The notes under the pieces are model-generated. The model worked only from the letters and a program-made list of their open reading frames with translations, had not been told where the DNA came from and searched no databases. A DNA stretch of 64,000 nt from Rhododendron vialii (lineage: Eukaryota > Streptophyta > Magnoliopsida > Ericales > Ericaceae). The DNA is taken from positions 15,823,501-15,887,500 of the forward strand of contig NC_080568.1 of the NCBI RefSeq assembly GCF_030253575.1, read 5' to 3'. The translations under genes were made by a program, and so were the position numbers. This document shows, piece after piece, positions 42,639-53,305 of the stretch. The stretch's first letter is position 1. Every line of letters begins with the position of its first letter.

Positions 42639-45287
42639 ATGGTGGAAGTAGATCCAGCAACACCACATGACCCAAAGGATGTGTTAGTTGGAGGAGGGGA
42701 CAAATCTCCACCCGGGGCTCCGAAAAAGCCCGAGGGAGGACACAAGAGGACCACGAGTAAGGGCCGCCCCCTTGCCGTCCACGGCAACTCCAAAAATAGA
42801 GATGGAGAGACGGCATCGAAATCCACGAGAAGGACTAAATCCCATCGAGGGGATGAATCGATTGCACACTCCAGGAGTGTGTACCGTAGCGAAGACGTTC
42901 TTGATAAAAAGAGACAAGAGATTGAGGAGTATGCTCGTTTGATCAAAAAACGAGAATATGAGATCAGAGAACTAGAGAGGATCAGGGAACATCCGAAGGA
43001 TTCCGGACTATCTCGAAGAAATTCTAGAGGCAGTGAATATGCTTTGGTACAATACAAAAAGGCTCCTTCACGAGGAAGAATGAGCAGAAGCAGAAGTCCG
43101 ACCCCAAGGCGACATAAAGCTTCTCTACGAAAAGAAAGGAGCAAGACCCGAACACCCGAGCGAAGGAGGGTTTCTTCGAGAAAGAGGAGAAGCAGAGGTC
43201 GAAGCTCTACCCCTGAGGAGGAAGGGAGTAGGAAACATCATAGGGACAGGTACGAGAGACTTGATTCCGACTGGGAAAGAACTAGATCCAAGAAAGGACC
43301 AGAGGATGAAACCATGACTGCACGGGAAGCAGCACGGAAAGCACTTCAGAATATAGCATCCTCCCCTTTTGCAAAAAAGTTACAGGAGGCTAGGTTGCCG
43401 ACCAGGGTAAAACACGGAACGTTCATCCTCTATGAGACAGATGCTGATCCTGTGACACATATACAGCATTACCAGCAGGCAATGTTTATGCATGAAGGAG
43501 ATGATGCAATTATGTGCAAGATGTTCCAGTCGAGTTTAGGGAAGGTTACTTTGTCTTGGTTTCACAGATTGGGTTCACGCTCCATCCGAACATGGGTGCA
43601 GTTGGCCGAGAAATTCACTGCACGATTTTTGACGAGCAGGAAAGCTCCCAAAACCTTTGAGAGTCTTGCCTTTATGAAGCAAGGAGAGGACGAGCCGATC
43701 AGGACATATGCAAAAAAGTACTGGGAAACCTTCAACGAGATTGAAGGTTGTAGCGAGGAATACGCAATAGCCACGTTCAAGACAGGCTTACCTGTTCGGG
43801 GGGAATTGCGTAAATCCCTAAACATGAGTCCAGTGCAGACATTGGCAAAATTGATGGAGCGAATTGAGCAGCACGCCAGGAACGAGGATGACATTCTACG
43901 GGAGGATGGTAAGCTAGCCGCCGAGCAAGTCAAGGGGCCTATAAAGAAAGCAGAAAAGCCAGAGCTCAAAACTTATCGTGAAAGGAAAGATTATGGGCAG
44001 GCAAAGAAAGAGCAGTTCAAGGACAAACAAGCTCCGGATCCAAAGTCATTCTTCTCAATAAATACGGTCTGGAAAGAGCCCATTTACAAAATTCTTTATC
44101 GAATAAAGAATCAGCCCTATTTCAAATGGCCTCCAACTCTAGGTGGGAATAAAGATGCAAAGCGTGCTACGAATCAGCACTGCAGCTACCATAAGGATTG
44201 GGGCCATATGACAGAGGATTGTGAGATGTTCAAACGGCATCTTGATGATCTGGTCTCGCGAGGTTATCTCAAAGAATTTATCCAAGAAGATCTCAAGGAT
44301 AAAGAAAAAGCAATGGAATTGGATTACGAACAGAATCCAAAGGGAGTAATCCATATGATACATGGATTAGCCGAGCCTTATACGAGAAATGAGGTGAGAT
44401 TGCTTCAGAGACAGATTAAACACGACCAACATGTGATGCAGTTGGGAAAGAAGAGAGGGCGTAGCAAAGAGACATGCAACGAAGGCATAGTTTTTTCAGA
44501 TGAAGATCTGGGAGGAGTCCAGGTACCTCACAATGACGCATTAGTCATAACCCTACGAGTTGGGGAATATGACATGGAAAGAATCCTGGTGGACTCTGGG
44601 AGTTGCACCGAAGTGCTGTATTACGATGCATTCAAGAAATTGGGACTGACTCAAGAAGACTTGGTACAATCAGTAACCCCTTTGGTCGGATTTGGAGCAG
44701 GAGCAGTCTGGCCATTGGGAAAGGTAACTCTACCTGTTCGGGCCGGGACAGTGGTGCTACGAACCGACTTCCTAGCGGTGGATGTACCATCCTCCTATAA
44801 CGTGATTATAGGGAGAACATGGTTACATAAGATGAGGGCAGTCTCTTCTACTTTCCATCAAATGGTAAAGTTCCCAGGATCCAATGGGATTGAACAAATC
44901 AAGGGTAACCAAAAGGTAGCTCAACAATGTTTCGTATCCATCATAAAGAGAATCAATAACGTCCACCATGTCAATACAGTGGAAATTCCAGATCAGCCGA
45001 CCATTGAGGATATCGGCAAGAATCCAGCCGAGAGGGTAGTTGAGGGTTTGAAGAAAACACAGATCAACGAGACTGATCCAGATAGGTATTTTTTGATTGG
45101 GGAATCACTGCCAGCAGAGGAAGAGACTGAATTAATAAGTTTCTTAAACACTTATGTCGACGTATTTGCCTGGACACCAGAAGAAAATGCCAGGGGTGAG
45201 TGTAGACGTTATCTGCCATCATTTGAATATAGATCCACAGCATTCAAAAGAAAAGAAGGGCAGCCATACAGCACGTTGACGCTGTAA
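42639..45287 (+). CDS. gag-protease polyprotein of element A (882 codons, frame lost in early RT)
   Basis: The start ATG at 42639 follows the primer-binding site by 30 nt. Residues 1-215 are highly basic and Arg/Ser-rich, with dipeptide runs such as MSRSRSPTPRR and RKRRSRGRSSTPEEE. Residues about 225-425 are the retrotransposon gag capsid domain (WFHRLGSRSIRTWVQLAEKF, FMKQGEDEPIRTYAKKYWE). A zinc knuckle CSYHKDWGHMTEDC lies at about 515-528. The retropepsin (about 640-760) has the catalytic LVDSGSC, LVGFGAGAVWPLG and VDVPSSYNVIIGR. After DVFAWTPEE (about 840-848) one extra A in a run near 45185 shifts the frame, and the chain ends at 45287. Gag packages the RNA and the protease cleaves the polyprotein. 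Gag and protease themselves look intact. Confidence 0.9.
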   Translation: MVEVDPATPHDPKDVLVGGGDKSPPGAPKKPEGGHKRTTSKGRPLAVHGNSKNRDGETASKSTRRTKSHRGDESIAHSRSVYRSEDVLDKKRQEIEEYARLIKKREYEIRELERIREHPKDSGLSRRNSRGSEYALVQYKKAPSRGRMSRSRSPTPRRHKASLRKERSKTRTPERRRVSSRKRRSRGRSSTPEEEGSRKHHRDRYERLDSDWERTRSKKGPEDETMTAREAARKALQNIASSPFAKKLQEARLPTRVKHGTFILYETDADPVTHIQHYQQAMFMHEGDDAIMCKMFQSSLGKVTLSWFHRLGSRSIRTWVQLAEKFTARFLTSRKAPKTFESLAFMKQGEDEPIRTYAKKYWETFNEIEGCSEEYAIATFKTGLPVRGELRKSLNMSPVQTLAKLMERIEQHARNEDDILREDGKLAAEQVKGPIKKAEKPELKTYRERKDYGQAKKEQFKDKQAPDPKSFFSINTVWKEPIYKILYRIKNQPYFKWPPTLGGNKDAKRATNQHCSYHKDWGHMTEDCEMFKRHLDDLVSRGYLKEFIQEDLKDKEKAMELDYEQNPKGVIHMIHGLAEPYTRNEVRLLQRQIKHDQHVMQLGKKRGRSKETCNEGIVFSDEDLGGVQVPHNDALVITLRVGEYDMERILVDSGSCTEVLYYDAFKKLGLTQEDLVQSVTPLVGFGAGAVWPLGKVTLPVRAGTVVLRTDFLAVDVPSSYNVIIGRTWLHKMRAVSSTFHQMVKFPGSNGIEQIKGNQKVAQQCFVSIIKRINNVHHVNTVEIPDQPTIEDIGKNPAERVVEGLKKTQINETDPDRYFLIGESLPAEEETELISFLNTYVDVFAWTPEENARGECRRYLPSFEYRSTAFKRKEGQPYSTLTL

Positions 45288-45295
45288 TTGAAGAG

Positions 45296-45499
45296 GTGGA
45301 CCGTTTGTTGGAGGCCAAAGCAATACGTGAAGTCTACTACCTAGAGTGGTTATCCAACACCGTTGTGGTGAAGAAAAAGAATGGAAAGTGGCGAGTCTGC
45401 GTAGACTTCACTGACCTGAACAAAGCCTGCCCAAAGGATAGCTTTCCTCTTCCGAGGATGACCAGTTGGTTGACGCAACTGCTGGGTACGAGCGAATGA
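45296..45499 (+). pseudogene. N-terminal part of element A reverse transcriptase in a shifted frame
   Basis: This short frame carries VVVKKKNGKWRVCVDFTDLN and PKDSFPLPR, the RT fingers, and is lost again near 45460 where one base is missing. It links gag-protease to the main RT block. Two single-base indels within 300 nt therefore interrupt pol. Confidence 0.85.
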
Positions 45500-47352
45500 G
45501 CTTCCTCGACGCATATCGGGGATATCATCAAATTGCCATGTTTGGGCTAGATCAAGAGAAGACTTCTTTCATTACACCACGAGGGTTGTATTATTACAAT
45601 GTCATGCCCTTTGGATTGAAGAATGCAGGCGCAACATATCAGAGATTGGCAACCATCATGTTCAGAAAATTGCTCGGCAAAACTATGGAGGTTTACATAG
45701 ATGACATGGTGGTGAAAAGTAAAACTGGGCAAGGCCATATAGCAGATTTGAAGGAGGCATTTGAAATTTTGAGGAGATACAAGTTGAAACTCAACGGCTC
45801 GAAATGTGCGTTTGGAGTCGGTTCTGGAAAGTTTTTGGGCCACCTTGTAACTTTGAGGGGGATAGAAGCGAATCCTGACCAAATAAAGGCCTTACAGAAT
45901 CTGCAAAGTCCTCGGACAACGAAAGAAGTCCAACGGTTGACTGGGATGGCAGTGGCTCTTAATCGATTTATTAGCCGATCAAGTGACAAGTGCAGACCTT
46001 TCTTTCAGCTGTTAAAGAAAAGAGAAGGGTTCAAATGGGGAGCAGAATGTGAACAAGCCTTCCAGGATCTGAAGGGATACTTGGCCTCTCCTCCTCCCCT
46101 TCTCTCGACTCCAGAACCAGATGAGTCTCTAGTTTTATACTTAGCTGTTTCTGAGCATGCTGTGAGTGCAGCCCTTTTGAGAAATAAGGGATCCGAGCAA
46201 ATCCCTGTTTATTATGTGAGCAAAACTTTGTTAGATGCCGAAACAAGATATTTGCCCCTCGAGAAGTTAGTCCTGGCGCTAAGGACAGCAACTAGAAAAT
46301 TGCCACATTATTTCCAGAGCCATAAAGTTGTGGTTTTCACTGAGTTCCCATTAAAATCACTGCTACGAAAAGCAGACTTCTCGGGAAGGATCTCAACTTG
46401 GTCCGTTGAGTTGAGCCAATACGACATTGATTATCAGCCGCGCATAGCAATCAAAGGCCAAGTGTTGGCTGATTTTGTGGCAGAATTCTCACCCACAGTT
46501 GCACCTTTGCCTCCTATGAGAAAGGAGTGTGAAGCAAAGACACCTGTAACGAAGAAACAGGTATCAGCCGAACAAGATCCCTTGGAATGGAAGCTGTTCG
46601 TTGATGGATCAGCTTGCAACACTGGATCAGGAATCGGGGTTGTGCTTTTACCCCCTGAAGGATCAATGTTGGAACTATCTATTCGGCTAGGGTTCAATGC
46701 ATCAAATAACGTGGCAGAGTACAAGGCACTCTTAGCTGGTTTGAGAAGTGCAAAAAACCTAAAAGCTGAACGTGTTAGGGTGTATTCTGATTCACAACTC
46801 GTAGTCCATCAACTGTCCGGACAATATGAAACCCGGAGCGAGAAGATGGCGGCCTATGTACAGGCAACTAGAGATCTGCTCGATACCTTCGAAAGGGTGT
46901 ATATTGAGCAGATAAGTTCTGGAAAGAATGCACATGCAGATTCATTGGCATGGTTAGCCGCAGCTGTCCCAACAGAGTTTAAAAGAAAGATAGCCGTGGA
47001 GTATCTGACTGAGCCGAGCATTGGGAGAAGCATAGAAATGGTCTTGGACGTGAACCAAGGACCAAGTTGGATGGACCCAATTGTGGAGTTTTTACGAGAT
47101 GAAACACTCCCTTTGGACAAAAAGGAGGCTCATAAAATAAGGACCAAATCTGCTCGGTTCTGGTTATCCCCAGAAGGAAAATTGTATAGAAAATCTTTTA
47201 CAGGACCCTACTTACTTTGTGTGCACCCTGAAATGGTGCAAAAGTTCCTCCACGAAATTCACGAGGGAACTTATGAAAGCCATGCTGGTGGCCGGTGCCC
47301 ATCGAGCAATCACCCAAGGATATTGGTGGCCGTACATGCAAGAAGACGCTAA
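45466..47352 (+). pseudogene. reverse transcriptase, RNase H and second RNase H of element A
   Basis: This long block of 628 codons begins with VDATAGYERMSFLDAYRGYH. RT motifs PFGLKNAGATYQ and the catalytic EVYIDDMVVKS (about residues 75-85) follow, then FLGHLVTLRGIEANPDQ. The first RNase H spans about 190-345 (CEQAFQDLKGYLASPPPL, LYLAVSEHAVSAALL, YYVSKTLLDAETRYLPLEKL). The second, archaeal-type RNase H spans about 373-505 (WKLFVDGSACNTGSGIGVVL, AEYKALLAGLRSAKNLK, VYSDSQLVVHQL), diagnostic of the Tat lineage. The integrase zinc-finger region begins near 600. The frame is lost near 47290 in the stretch ESHAGG. The catalytic residues of RT and both RNase H domains are present, but the block lacks its own upstream start. 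Confidence 0.9.
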
Positions 47353-48283
47353 GGTGTACGTAAAAATTTGTGAGAAGTGTCAGAAATTTTCACCAATGAT
47401 TCGAACATCAGCCGAGGATCTGGTGCCGCTGACAAGTCCCTGGCCGTTTGCTCAATAGGGAATGGACATAGTGGGTCCACTACACAAAGCAACTGGGAAT
47501 CGAAAATTCCTGCTAGTTGCAACAGACTATTTCACTAAGTGGATTGAGGCAGAACCATTGGCCAAGATCACTGAACCTATGATAGAAAGGTTCGTGTGGA
47601 AGAGCATCATTACTCGTTTTGGGGTCCCATACTCATTGATTACAGACAATGGATCCCAGTTTCAGAAGAAGTTCAAAACTTTCTGTGCCCAGTATGGGAT
47701 AAGAAATTACTACTCAACTCCGGCCTACCCTCAAAGTAATGGACAGGCAGAAACTTCTAACAAAACAATTCTTGATGGAATTAAGAAGAGGTTGGATAAA
47801 GCAAAGGGGAAATGGCCTGATGAATTGCCACTGGTACTTTGGGCATACCGAACAACGCCTAGGAGGTCTACGGGAGAGACCCCCTATTCATTAGCATATG
47901 GAACAGAGGCTGTTATTCCATTGGAAATAGGTCTGCCGACCAACAGGACCACTTTGGTTGAAAATGGAGGAAATGATAGAGCCTTGGAGATTGAATTAGA
48001 CCTTGCCGAGGAACGACGAGAGCGGGCCCTAGTGCACTTGGCCTCATACCAAGAGCAGCTCATCAAAAGTTACAACAAGAATGTACACCCACGAGAGTTT
48101 GGTGTTGGAGACCTTGTGCTACGAAAGGTGCTCGGCAATACTAAAGTGGCTAATGAGGGAAAGTTGGGGGCCAATTGGGAAGGCCTATATCGAGTTACAG
48201 AAATCGTGGGCATTGGGGCTTATCGATTGGCAGAATTGGACGGGAACCCAGTGCCAAGACCTTGGGGAATGTCCATAATCTGA
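47219..48283 (+). pseudogene. integrase of element A, interrupted
   Basis: The zinc-binding part in this frame includes AHRAITQGYWWPYMQ and ICEKCQKF (47219-47458). A TAG at 47456-47458 stands where related elements have Trp, directly before GMDIVGPLHKATGNRKFL. The catalytic core (47462-47900) shows LVATDYFTKWIEAEPL, the Asp in LITDNGSQF, TPAYPQSNGQAE and PLVLWAYRTTPRRSTGETPY. The C-terminal part has GDLVLRKVL and NWEGLYRVTEI. Near 48262 extra bases alter the conserved end RPW and stop the frame at 48283. The DDE residues are largely visible, but the product cannot be made in one piece. Confidence 0.88.
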
Positions 48284-48299
48284 GAAAGTTTTTTATATG

Positions 48300-48305
48300 A
48301 ATAAA
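48300..48305 (+). terminator. possible polyadenylation signal after element A pol
   Basis: AATAAA occurs 17 bases after the integrase stop, in a T-rich context. It is a common hexamer, so support is modest. Confidence 0.3.
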
Positions 48306-48332
48306 TTTTTCTTTATGCACATCGTGATTGTG

Positions 48333-49271
48333 TGAGAGTTACGAATAAAACTCTCTTGTGTTCTAGTTTTGTTATTCTAGTTGCAAGGGGTACGAATAAC
48401 GCCCTCTTGAGTTTTACAGATTATGAATGAAGTTACTTTTTTAGTATAACTGTTGTGTTCCTGGTATTTGTTTTAAATACGAACTACGAGATTAGTTTCC
48501 CTCATTCGTATTGGAGAGCAGGGTATAGGGTATACATTTAAGTACGTGAAACTTAAACACAAGTATGAAACACTTGTGCGATTTTCAAAAACACAAGTAT
48601 GAAACACTTGTGCAATTTTCAAAAATTTAAGTACGAGAAACTTAAACACAAGTACGAAACACTTGTGTGATGTTCTAAGTATGTGAAACTTAACGAATAC
48701 ACGTATGAAAATACTTGTAAACACTTGTATGCCTTGTTTAAGTACGTGAAACTTAAACGCAAGTATGATTCTTTAAGTACGTGAAACTTAACGAATACAA
48801 GTATGAAAACACTTGTATGGAATTTAAAGTACGAGACACTTGGAAACCAATTGGCTTGTATATGATGGCCACAACCATTGAAGTACGAGAAACTTAGACC
48901 ATTTTATCAGTACGTGACACTTAACAAGTATGAAACACTTGTGTGAATTTTTAAGTACGAGAAACTTAAACGTTATCAAAACACAAGTATTTTTAAGTAC
49001 GTGATACTTAGAAGTTTTTTGAGTACATGAAACTTAACTGTCGTTCTCAAGTACGAGGTACTTAGAGCATTTAAAAGTACCTGACAAAGTACGGGCAATG
49101 ATGATTATAACGAGTATATGTTAGCCATAATTATTTAAGTACGAGATACTTAAGTAGAGATTAAGTACGAGAACTTAAAGACAGTACACGAAATCATGTT
49201 TGCTACAAGCACGAAATACTTATGCAAACAAGCAAAACAAATGATGATCAAACAGTACGAAATACTTGGAT
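48333..49271. repeat. array of more than 20 small palindromes in element A
   Basis: Short imperfect hairpins recur throughout, of two main types: TTAAGTACGTGAAACTTAA (stem TTAAGT/ACTTAA) and ACACAAGTATGAAACACTTGT (stem ACAAGT/ACTTGT). Examples are near 48538, 48558, 48590, 48626, 48646, 48730, 48773, 48797, 48930, 48955, 49137 and 49160. Upstream variants, GAGAGTTACGAATAAAACTCTC near 48337 and AAGGGGTACGAATAACGCCC near 48385, keep the same loop but have different stems. The stems co-vary while loops keep (A)CGNGAA or ATGAAA. The array separates pol from the convergent antisense gene. Confidence 0.9.
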
Positions 49272-49459
49272 TAAACTATTTGCATCCAAACAGATGCAAA
49301 CACGAGGATAGCCGAACAAAACATAAAAGGTTATGCCACGAAGGGCCGAATACCTGTGTTAACAAAGTATTGATAGTACTGGTGCCTCACAGGGCCAAAA
49401 TATGTTTATGGTCACGCAGGACCAGCAACCAAACTCAAACAGTTCATATTCTCACCAGC

Positions 49460-51705
49460 TCAGTCCACATTCTGGACTTCTAGAGTGTTAGTGTTGATCT
49501 CAGTATCTGCACCATCCACGACTGCGTTCTCCTCCAAGTCAATGGGCTCAAGGGTTGAAACCCGAGTAGGTGATTGAGCAGGATGCACATCAGCAGCCGT
49601 GTCTTCTTCACCATTGGCAAATTCTTCGATCTGTTGTTCAATGTCACCTACTGGATGCTCCGCTAGTTGTTGAACGATCAGGGCACGGGTGCTCGGCAAA
49701 TCATTATCTTCCCAAAGGGGCGAATCTTCAACAACCCCCATTTTGGTCAAACACGCCTCCCAACAAGTAGCCCATATCTGATCTTGGATGGCTGGCATCT
49801 GCTCCACATAACTGGAAGCGGTAGCATCAAAGCCCTTCTGGTATCCATCCTCGTAGGCCGCCTTTTTTGTATTGTCAATTTCGGACAGTGCCTGACTGAG
49901 ACCCTCCTCGGCAGTTTCGAGTTTCTCCTTGGTCGCTGCTGCTTCCACCTTTGCCTTATCTCTCTCTCTCTCTAGCCTTGTCATTGATTGAAGTTGCCTG
50001 TTGCGCTTTTGTTCAACCTCTTGAAATTTTTGATTCAATGCAACCATCTTTTGAATAAACTATGGGTTACCAGAGAGAGTTAGTAATCAAGTACAATACT
50101 AGGTTTGCAACTTATTTGAGGAAAGGTTTTAGTTATTACCTTAATACCACTGACGAGACTAGTGGATACTAGCCGGTCAGGTGCAGATCCAGATTCCTTC
50201 TGCATGTCAACAGGGAGCAGCAACCCTTGAGCTAGGGCAAGTGCTGTTTCTGATGAACTAGCACTGTCCCCAACATGAACAGGACGGTCTCCCCTAGTGA
50301 ATGGAGGAGTCCATGTTTGGGGAAGTACTTGGGCAGTTGGTGACACAGGGAGATGGGTTTCTGTATCAGCTTGTGAAACAGAACCAGCAGGGTCCTCAGA
50401 CCTAGGCCGTTTGTCCCGATGAGCGTTAGCAGCATCAAGGGAACCATCCTCTTCCTGAGGAGAAGATGATGATCTTGCTGATCCCCCCTATTGCGACGTG
50501 ATTGTGGGGGCGGGGCGCCAGTTGATGCTACCCTGCTGGTAGCACCTCGTCCCCGTGTGGAGATAGTGAGTAGAGAGCTCAGGTTAAGAGGTTGACGGGT
50601 CATTGTACCTGGATCACAAGGTGATCGAGGATAACCAGAGGAGGAAGACTGGCTGGTATCACGATTTAAAACCAGTTGTTCGGGTTGTTGCTGTTCAGAA
50701 ACTGGTCCACGTGTAGATCTTCTAAGTCTTAAACGAGGAAGCGGCACGCCTTCCAAAATGGGAACTTCACCAGGTTGACCAGCAACAGTAACACCAGCTT
50801 GAAGTCTTGAAATATGTTGTTGAGGAGCAGTTGATGTGGAGGTAGAAGCAGTACTGGTGCTGGGATGGGCAAGTCTTCTGTCAATGACCCCTCTGTATGA
50901 AGGGTCGTATCCCAACAGTATATCAGCGTCTCGACCCCGACCAGCTGTTCGGGTACCTGGTTCTCCGGTGTATTTTAGGATCCTGTTAATGTCCTCTGTT
51001 CAGACGTAGCTCGGCTCACGTCTAGGACGTTTGTTAACGTTTTCAGCTGCAAGATCGAAGTTATAAAACCAAAATTAGACACATAGAAAGCTACGAGAAA
51101 GCAGTAAATGAACAAATTGCAAAGATAAAAAAAATAAAGAGCATACGTGGGTATCCCCATATATGGGGGCAGTGGAGACCCACCACCTGACCATCCTCTC
51201 CTAGTGGCTCAAAGGCTCCAGTGACGTACAGGAAATCGATCTCGTGATCCCGAGCAGAGTCTGGCAGGTTTAGCACAAGACGCTTCTCGGCCCTTCTAAC
51301 TTTGAAGTAATAAGTGTTATATTCAGGGTTTAGTACAATACTGTACCACCACTGAATATCCCAAATTCCTAACTGGGTCCCCAGAATCCTATTCAAAGCT
51401 ATTACACCCATTATCAGCCTAAAGACGTTTGTTGATACTTGCATGGGGGTGAGACGATACCAGTTTAGGATCTGGCGGAGTAATGGGTGAAGGGGAAATC
51501 AGACTCCACCTTCGACGATGGCCACAATAGGGATACACATTCTATCCCAAGAGCCACCATCCCTATCTGCTCCTAGAGGGGCGAGTTCGAGTCCTACGTT
51601 ATCTGGAATGACATATTCCGACCTAAATGCCGCCATGGCAGCAGGGGTATCGCAGAGTTTCCTAAACTTACTGGGTCTAGGAGGGTTATCATTATCATCC
51701 GCCAT
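49460..51705 (-). pseudogene. antisense gene (aORF) of element A, three exons, near-intact
   Basis: Predicted exons are 51705-51149, 51048-50140 and 50059-49460. The splice sites are CCCAC|GTATGC...CTTGCAG|CTGAAA (phase 1) and ATTAAG|GTAATAA...CCATAG|TTTATT (phase 0). The start is MADDNDNPPRPSKF. Exon 1 encodes the conserved domain (CIPIVAIVEGGV then FPLHPLLRQILNWYRLTP, FRLIMGVIALNRI, LNLPDSARDHEIDFLYVTG). Exon 2 has LLGYDPSYRG and a Ser/Thr/Gln-rich region. Exon 3 is a coiled coil (QEVEQKRNRQLQ, RLERERDKAKVEAAATKEKL) and a Glu/Asp-rich end. Only three lesions were seen: a TGA in place of Arg (about 51484), a TGA in exon 2 (about 51003) and a one-base frameshift in a G-run near 50485. The function is unknown; the same gene occurs in B and D. 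Confidence 0.75.
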
Positions 51706-51964
51706 GGGTATACTCAAAAACGAAGAAAAACTGGAAATGGGTACGAACTGAAACCCTAGAAACAACCCACAAATCTGAGAAATGAGATCTCAGATGGAAA
51801 CCTAAGTAGAAGAAATGGAGTAAGAACGAGGATCTTACAAGAATACTGTGACGATTCCCTGGAATGCAATCGAATTTGCAGACGGCGGCGATGGCGGAAG
51901 GCTTAGAGAGAGAAAGACTGAAAGTTTGAGTTTTTTGGGTGAAAATCCAAAAGGAGCCCTTTCA

Positions 51965-51976
51965 GGGGTATAAAGG
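51965..51976 (-). promoter_or_regulatory. TATA-like box of the antisense gene in element A
   Basis: CCTTTATACCCC on the minus strand, 260 bp upstream of the predicted start codon and outside the LTR. It is weaker than the boxes in B and D but equivalently placed. A donor-like CTT|GTAAGATCC near 51840 and acceptor-like CTTCTACTTAG downstream suggest a leader intron here also. Confidence 0.45.
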
Positions 51977-52262
51977 CGAGTGACGGAGACGAAACGTCTC
52001 CTCTCACGCCATTATAGGTTAAAGTAACGGAAAGCAAAGACCGTTCTGACGCCGTTTCAAAAAACGTCAGTTCGAAATTAATGATTGGCATACGAAAACG
52101 TGCCACATGGAGTCATTGCCCCGAAATGGTATAATGACGAAGGCGCCAAAGGGCGTCAATGAAATATTGAAATTATGACTGTATGGGATCAGAAGAGTCT
52201 GGTCTAAATAAAATTCTGTTTCTAAAGCGTCATATATTGCCCCCGAACAGTGGTAAATAGAT

Positions 52263-52275
52263 GCTGGGGAGCAAT
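52263..52275 (+). promoter_or_regulatory. polypurine tract of element A
   Basis: GCTGGGGAGCAAT directly before the 3' LTR. Confidence 0.65.
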
Positions 52276-53300
52276 TGTAAGGAGGTATTCCCGTGAACAT
52301 ACATTTTGTTGCCGAACACGTGATATTCGGGAGCACGTGGTAAGTATGACTGGACTTACCGCCGGGCAGTTTGGTGAACAGCGATATGGACCAATGATAT
52401 GGGAAGTCATTGATCCATGCTGTTTGTTCGGCAAATTAAGGGCCAATAATATGAGAAGTCATGGCTATAAACTGACTGTTCGACAGTTAGAGACATTCCA
52501 ATTACATCGGACCAAGTTACATGTGAAGTAGCTGGTCCGAAGCAGACTGTTCGGTTATAAAACAGCCGAACAGATGAAGCAAGAACGAAGCACGTGATAC
52601 GGGGATCACGGGTTAAAAGCAATGCAAATGGTATGTGGGACCATAGTTTGAATATAGACAGGACAGTCATCGTGCTAAACAAGTGTTCGGCAATATGGAC
52701 CAGTGACATGAGAAGTCAATGGTCCAAGCCGTCTGTTCGGCCATGAGATGGTCGAGCAAAGAAAGAGCTCCAATCAAGAATAGGAGCATAGGAAATACTC
52801 TGGAAGATTCCAGAGTAGTCATGTCCCGTAAAGGAATAAGATCCCGGGAATATAGGATCTAGTAAAGATACCCAATGAGAATGGGATGTTCAGCTCATTA
52901 TGGAAAAAGATCCAAAGAGGACTCTTTTAATGAGCTGATAAAGGAAACGAGAATCCTTGATGTCCTGGGTTTCCTATACGAGTTGGGAATCCTATGGCAA
53001 TAGGGATGCTTGGGCGCCAAGCATACGAATGTCTATATAAACAGAGTAAACCTAGAGGTAAAAGGTACGCAATACATTGTATTATTCGATATTCTCCTAC
53101 TGATAATTAGGGTTTCTTTAGTATGAAATACTAACAGAGGCATCGGAGGGCCTTTGCCACGAGAGGCAAAGGTGCACTCACTCCTTGTTTGTTTTGCAAG
53201 ACAAGGGTTTCATTGACAAATTAGGGTTCCGGTCAAGAGGCACGTGAAGTCATTGCATTCCAGTGCTATTCAGAGCACTACTTGAATTTGTCCACCTACA
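52276..53300 (+). mobile_element. element A 3' LTR
   Basis: Same length as the 5' LTR. Starts TGTAAGGAGGTATTCCC and ends TTGTCCACCTACA. Differences from the 5' copy are mostly single transitions, plus compensating small indels near 52605 and 52885. Confidence 0.95.
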
Positions 53301-53305
53301 GTTGG

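Larger units (their letters stand above)
41566..53300 (+). mobile_element. element A: recently inserted Tat-lineage Ty3/gypsy retrotransposon, 11735 bp
   Basis: Two direct LTRs of 1025 bp (41566-42590 and 52276-53300) differ at about 15 sites by eye. Inside, in order, are the primer-binding site, gag-protease (42639-45287), RT with RNase H and a second RNase H (45296-47352), integrase (47219-48283), a palindrome array (48333-49271), an antisense gene (51705-49460) and a polypurine tract (52263-52275). The target duplication is imperfect (GTGGG/GTTGG). The extra RNase H and antisense gene place it in the Tat lineage. Frameshifts in RT, before integrase and near its end, plus a nonsense codon before the integrase core, make this copy non-autonomous. 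Confidence 0.93.
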
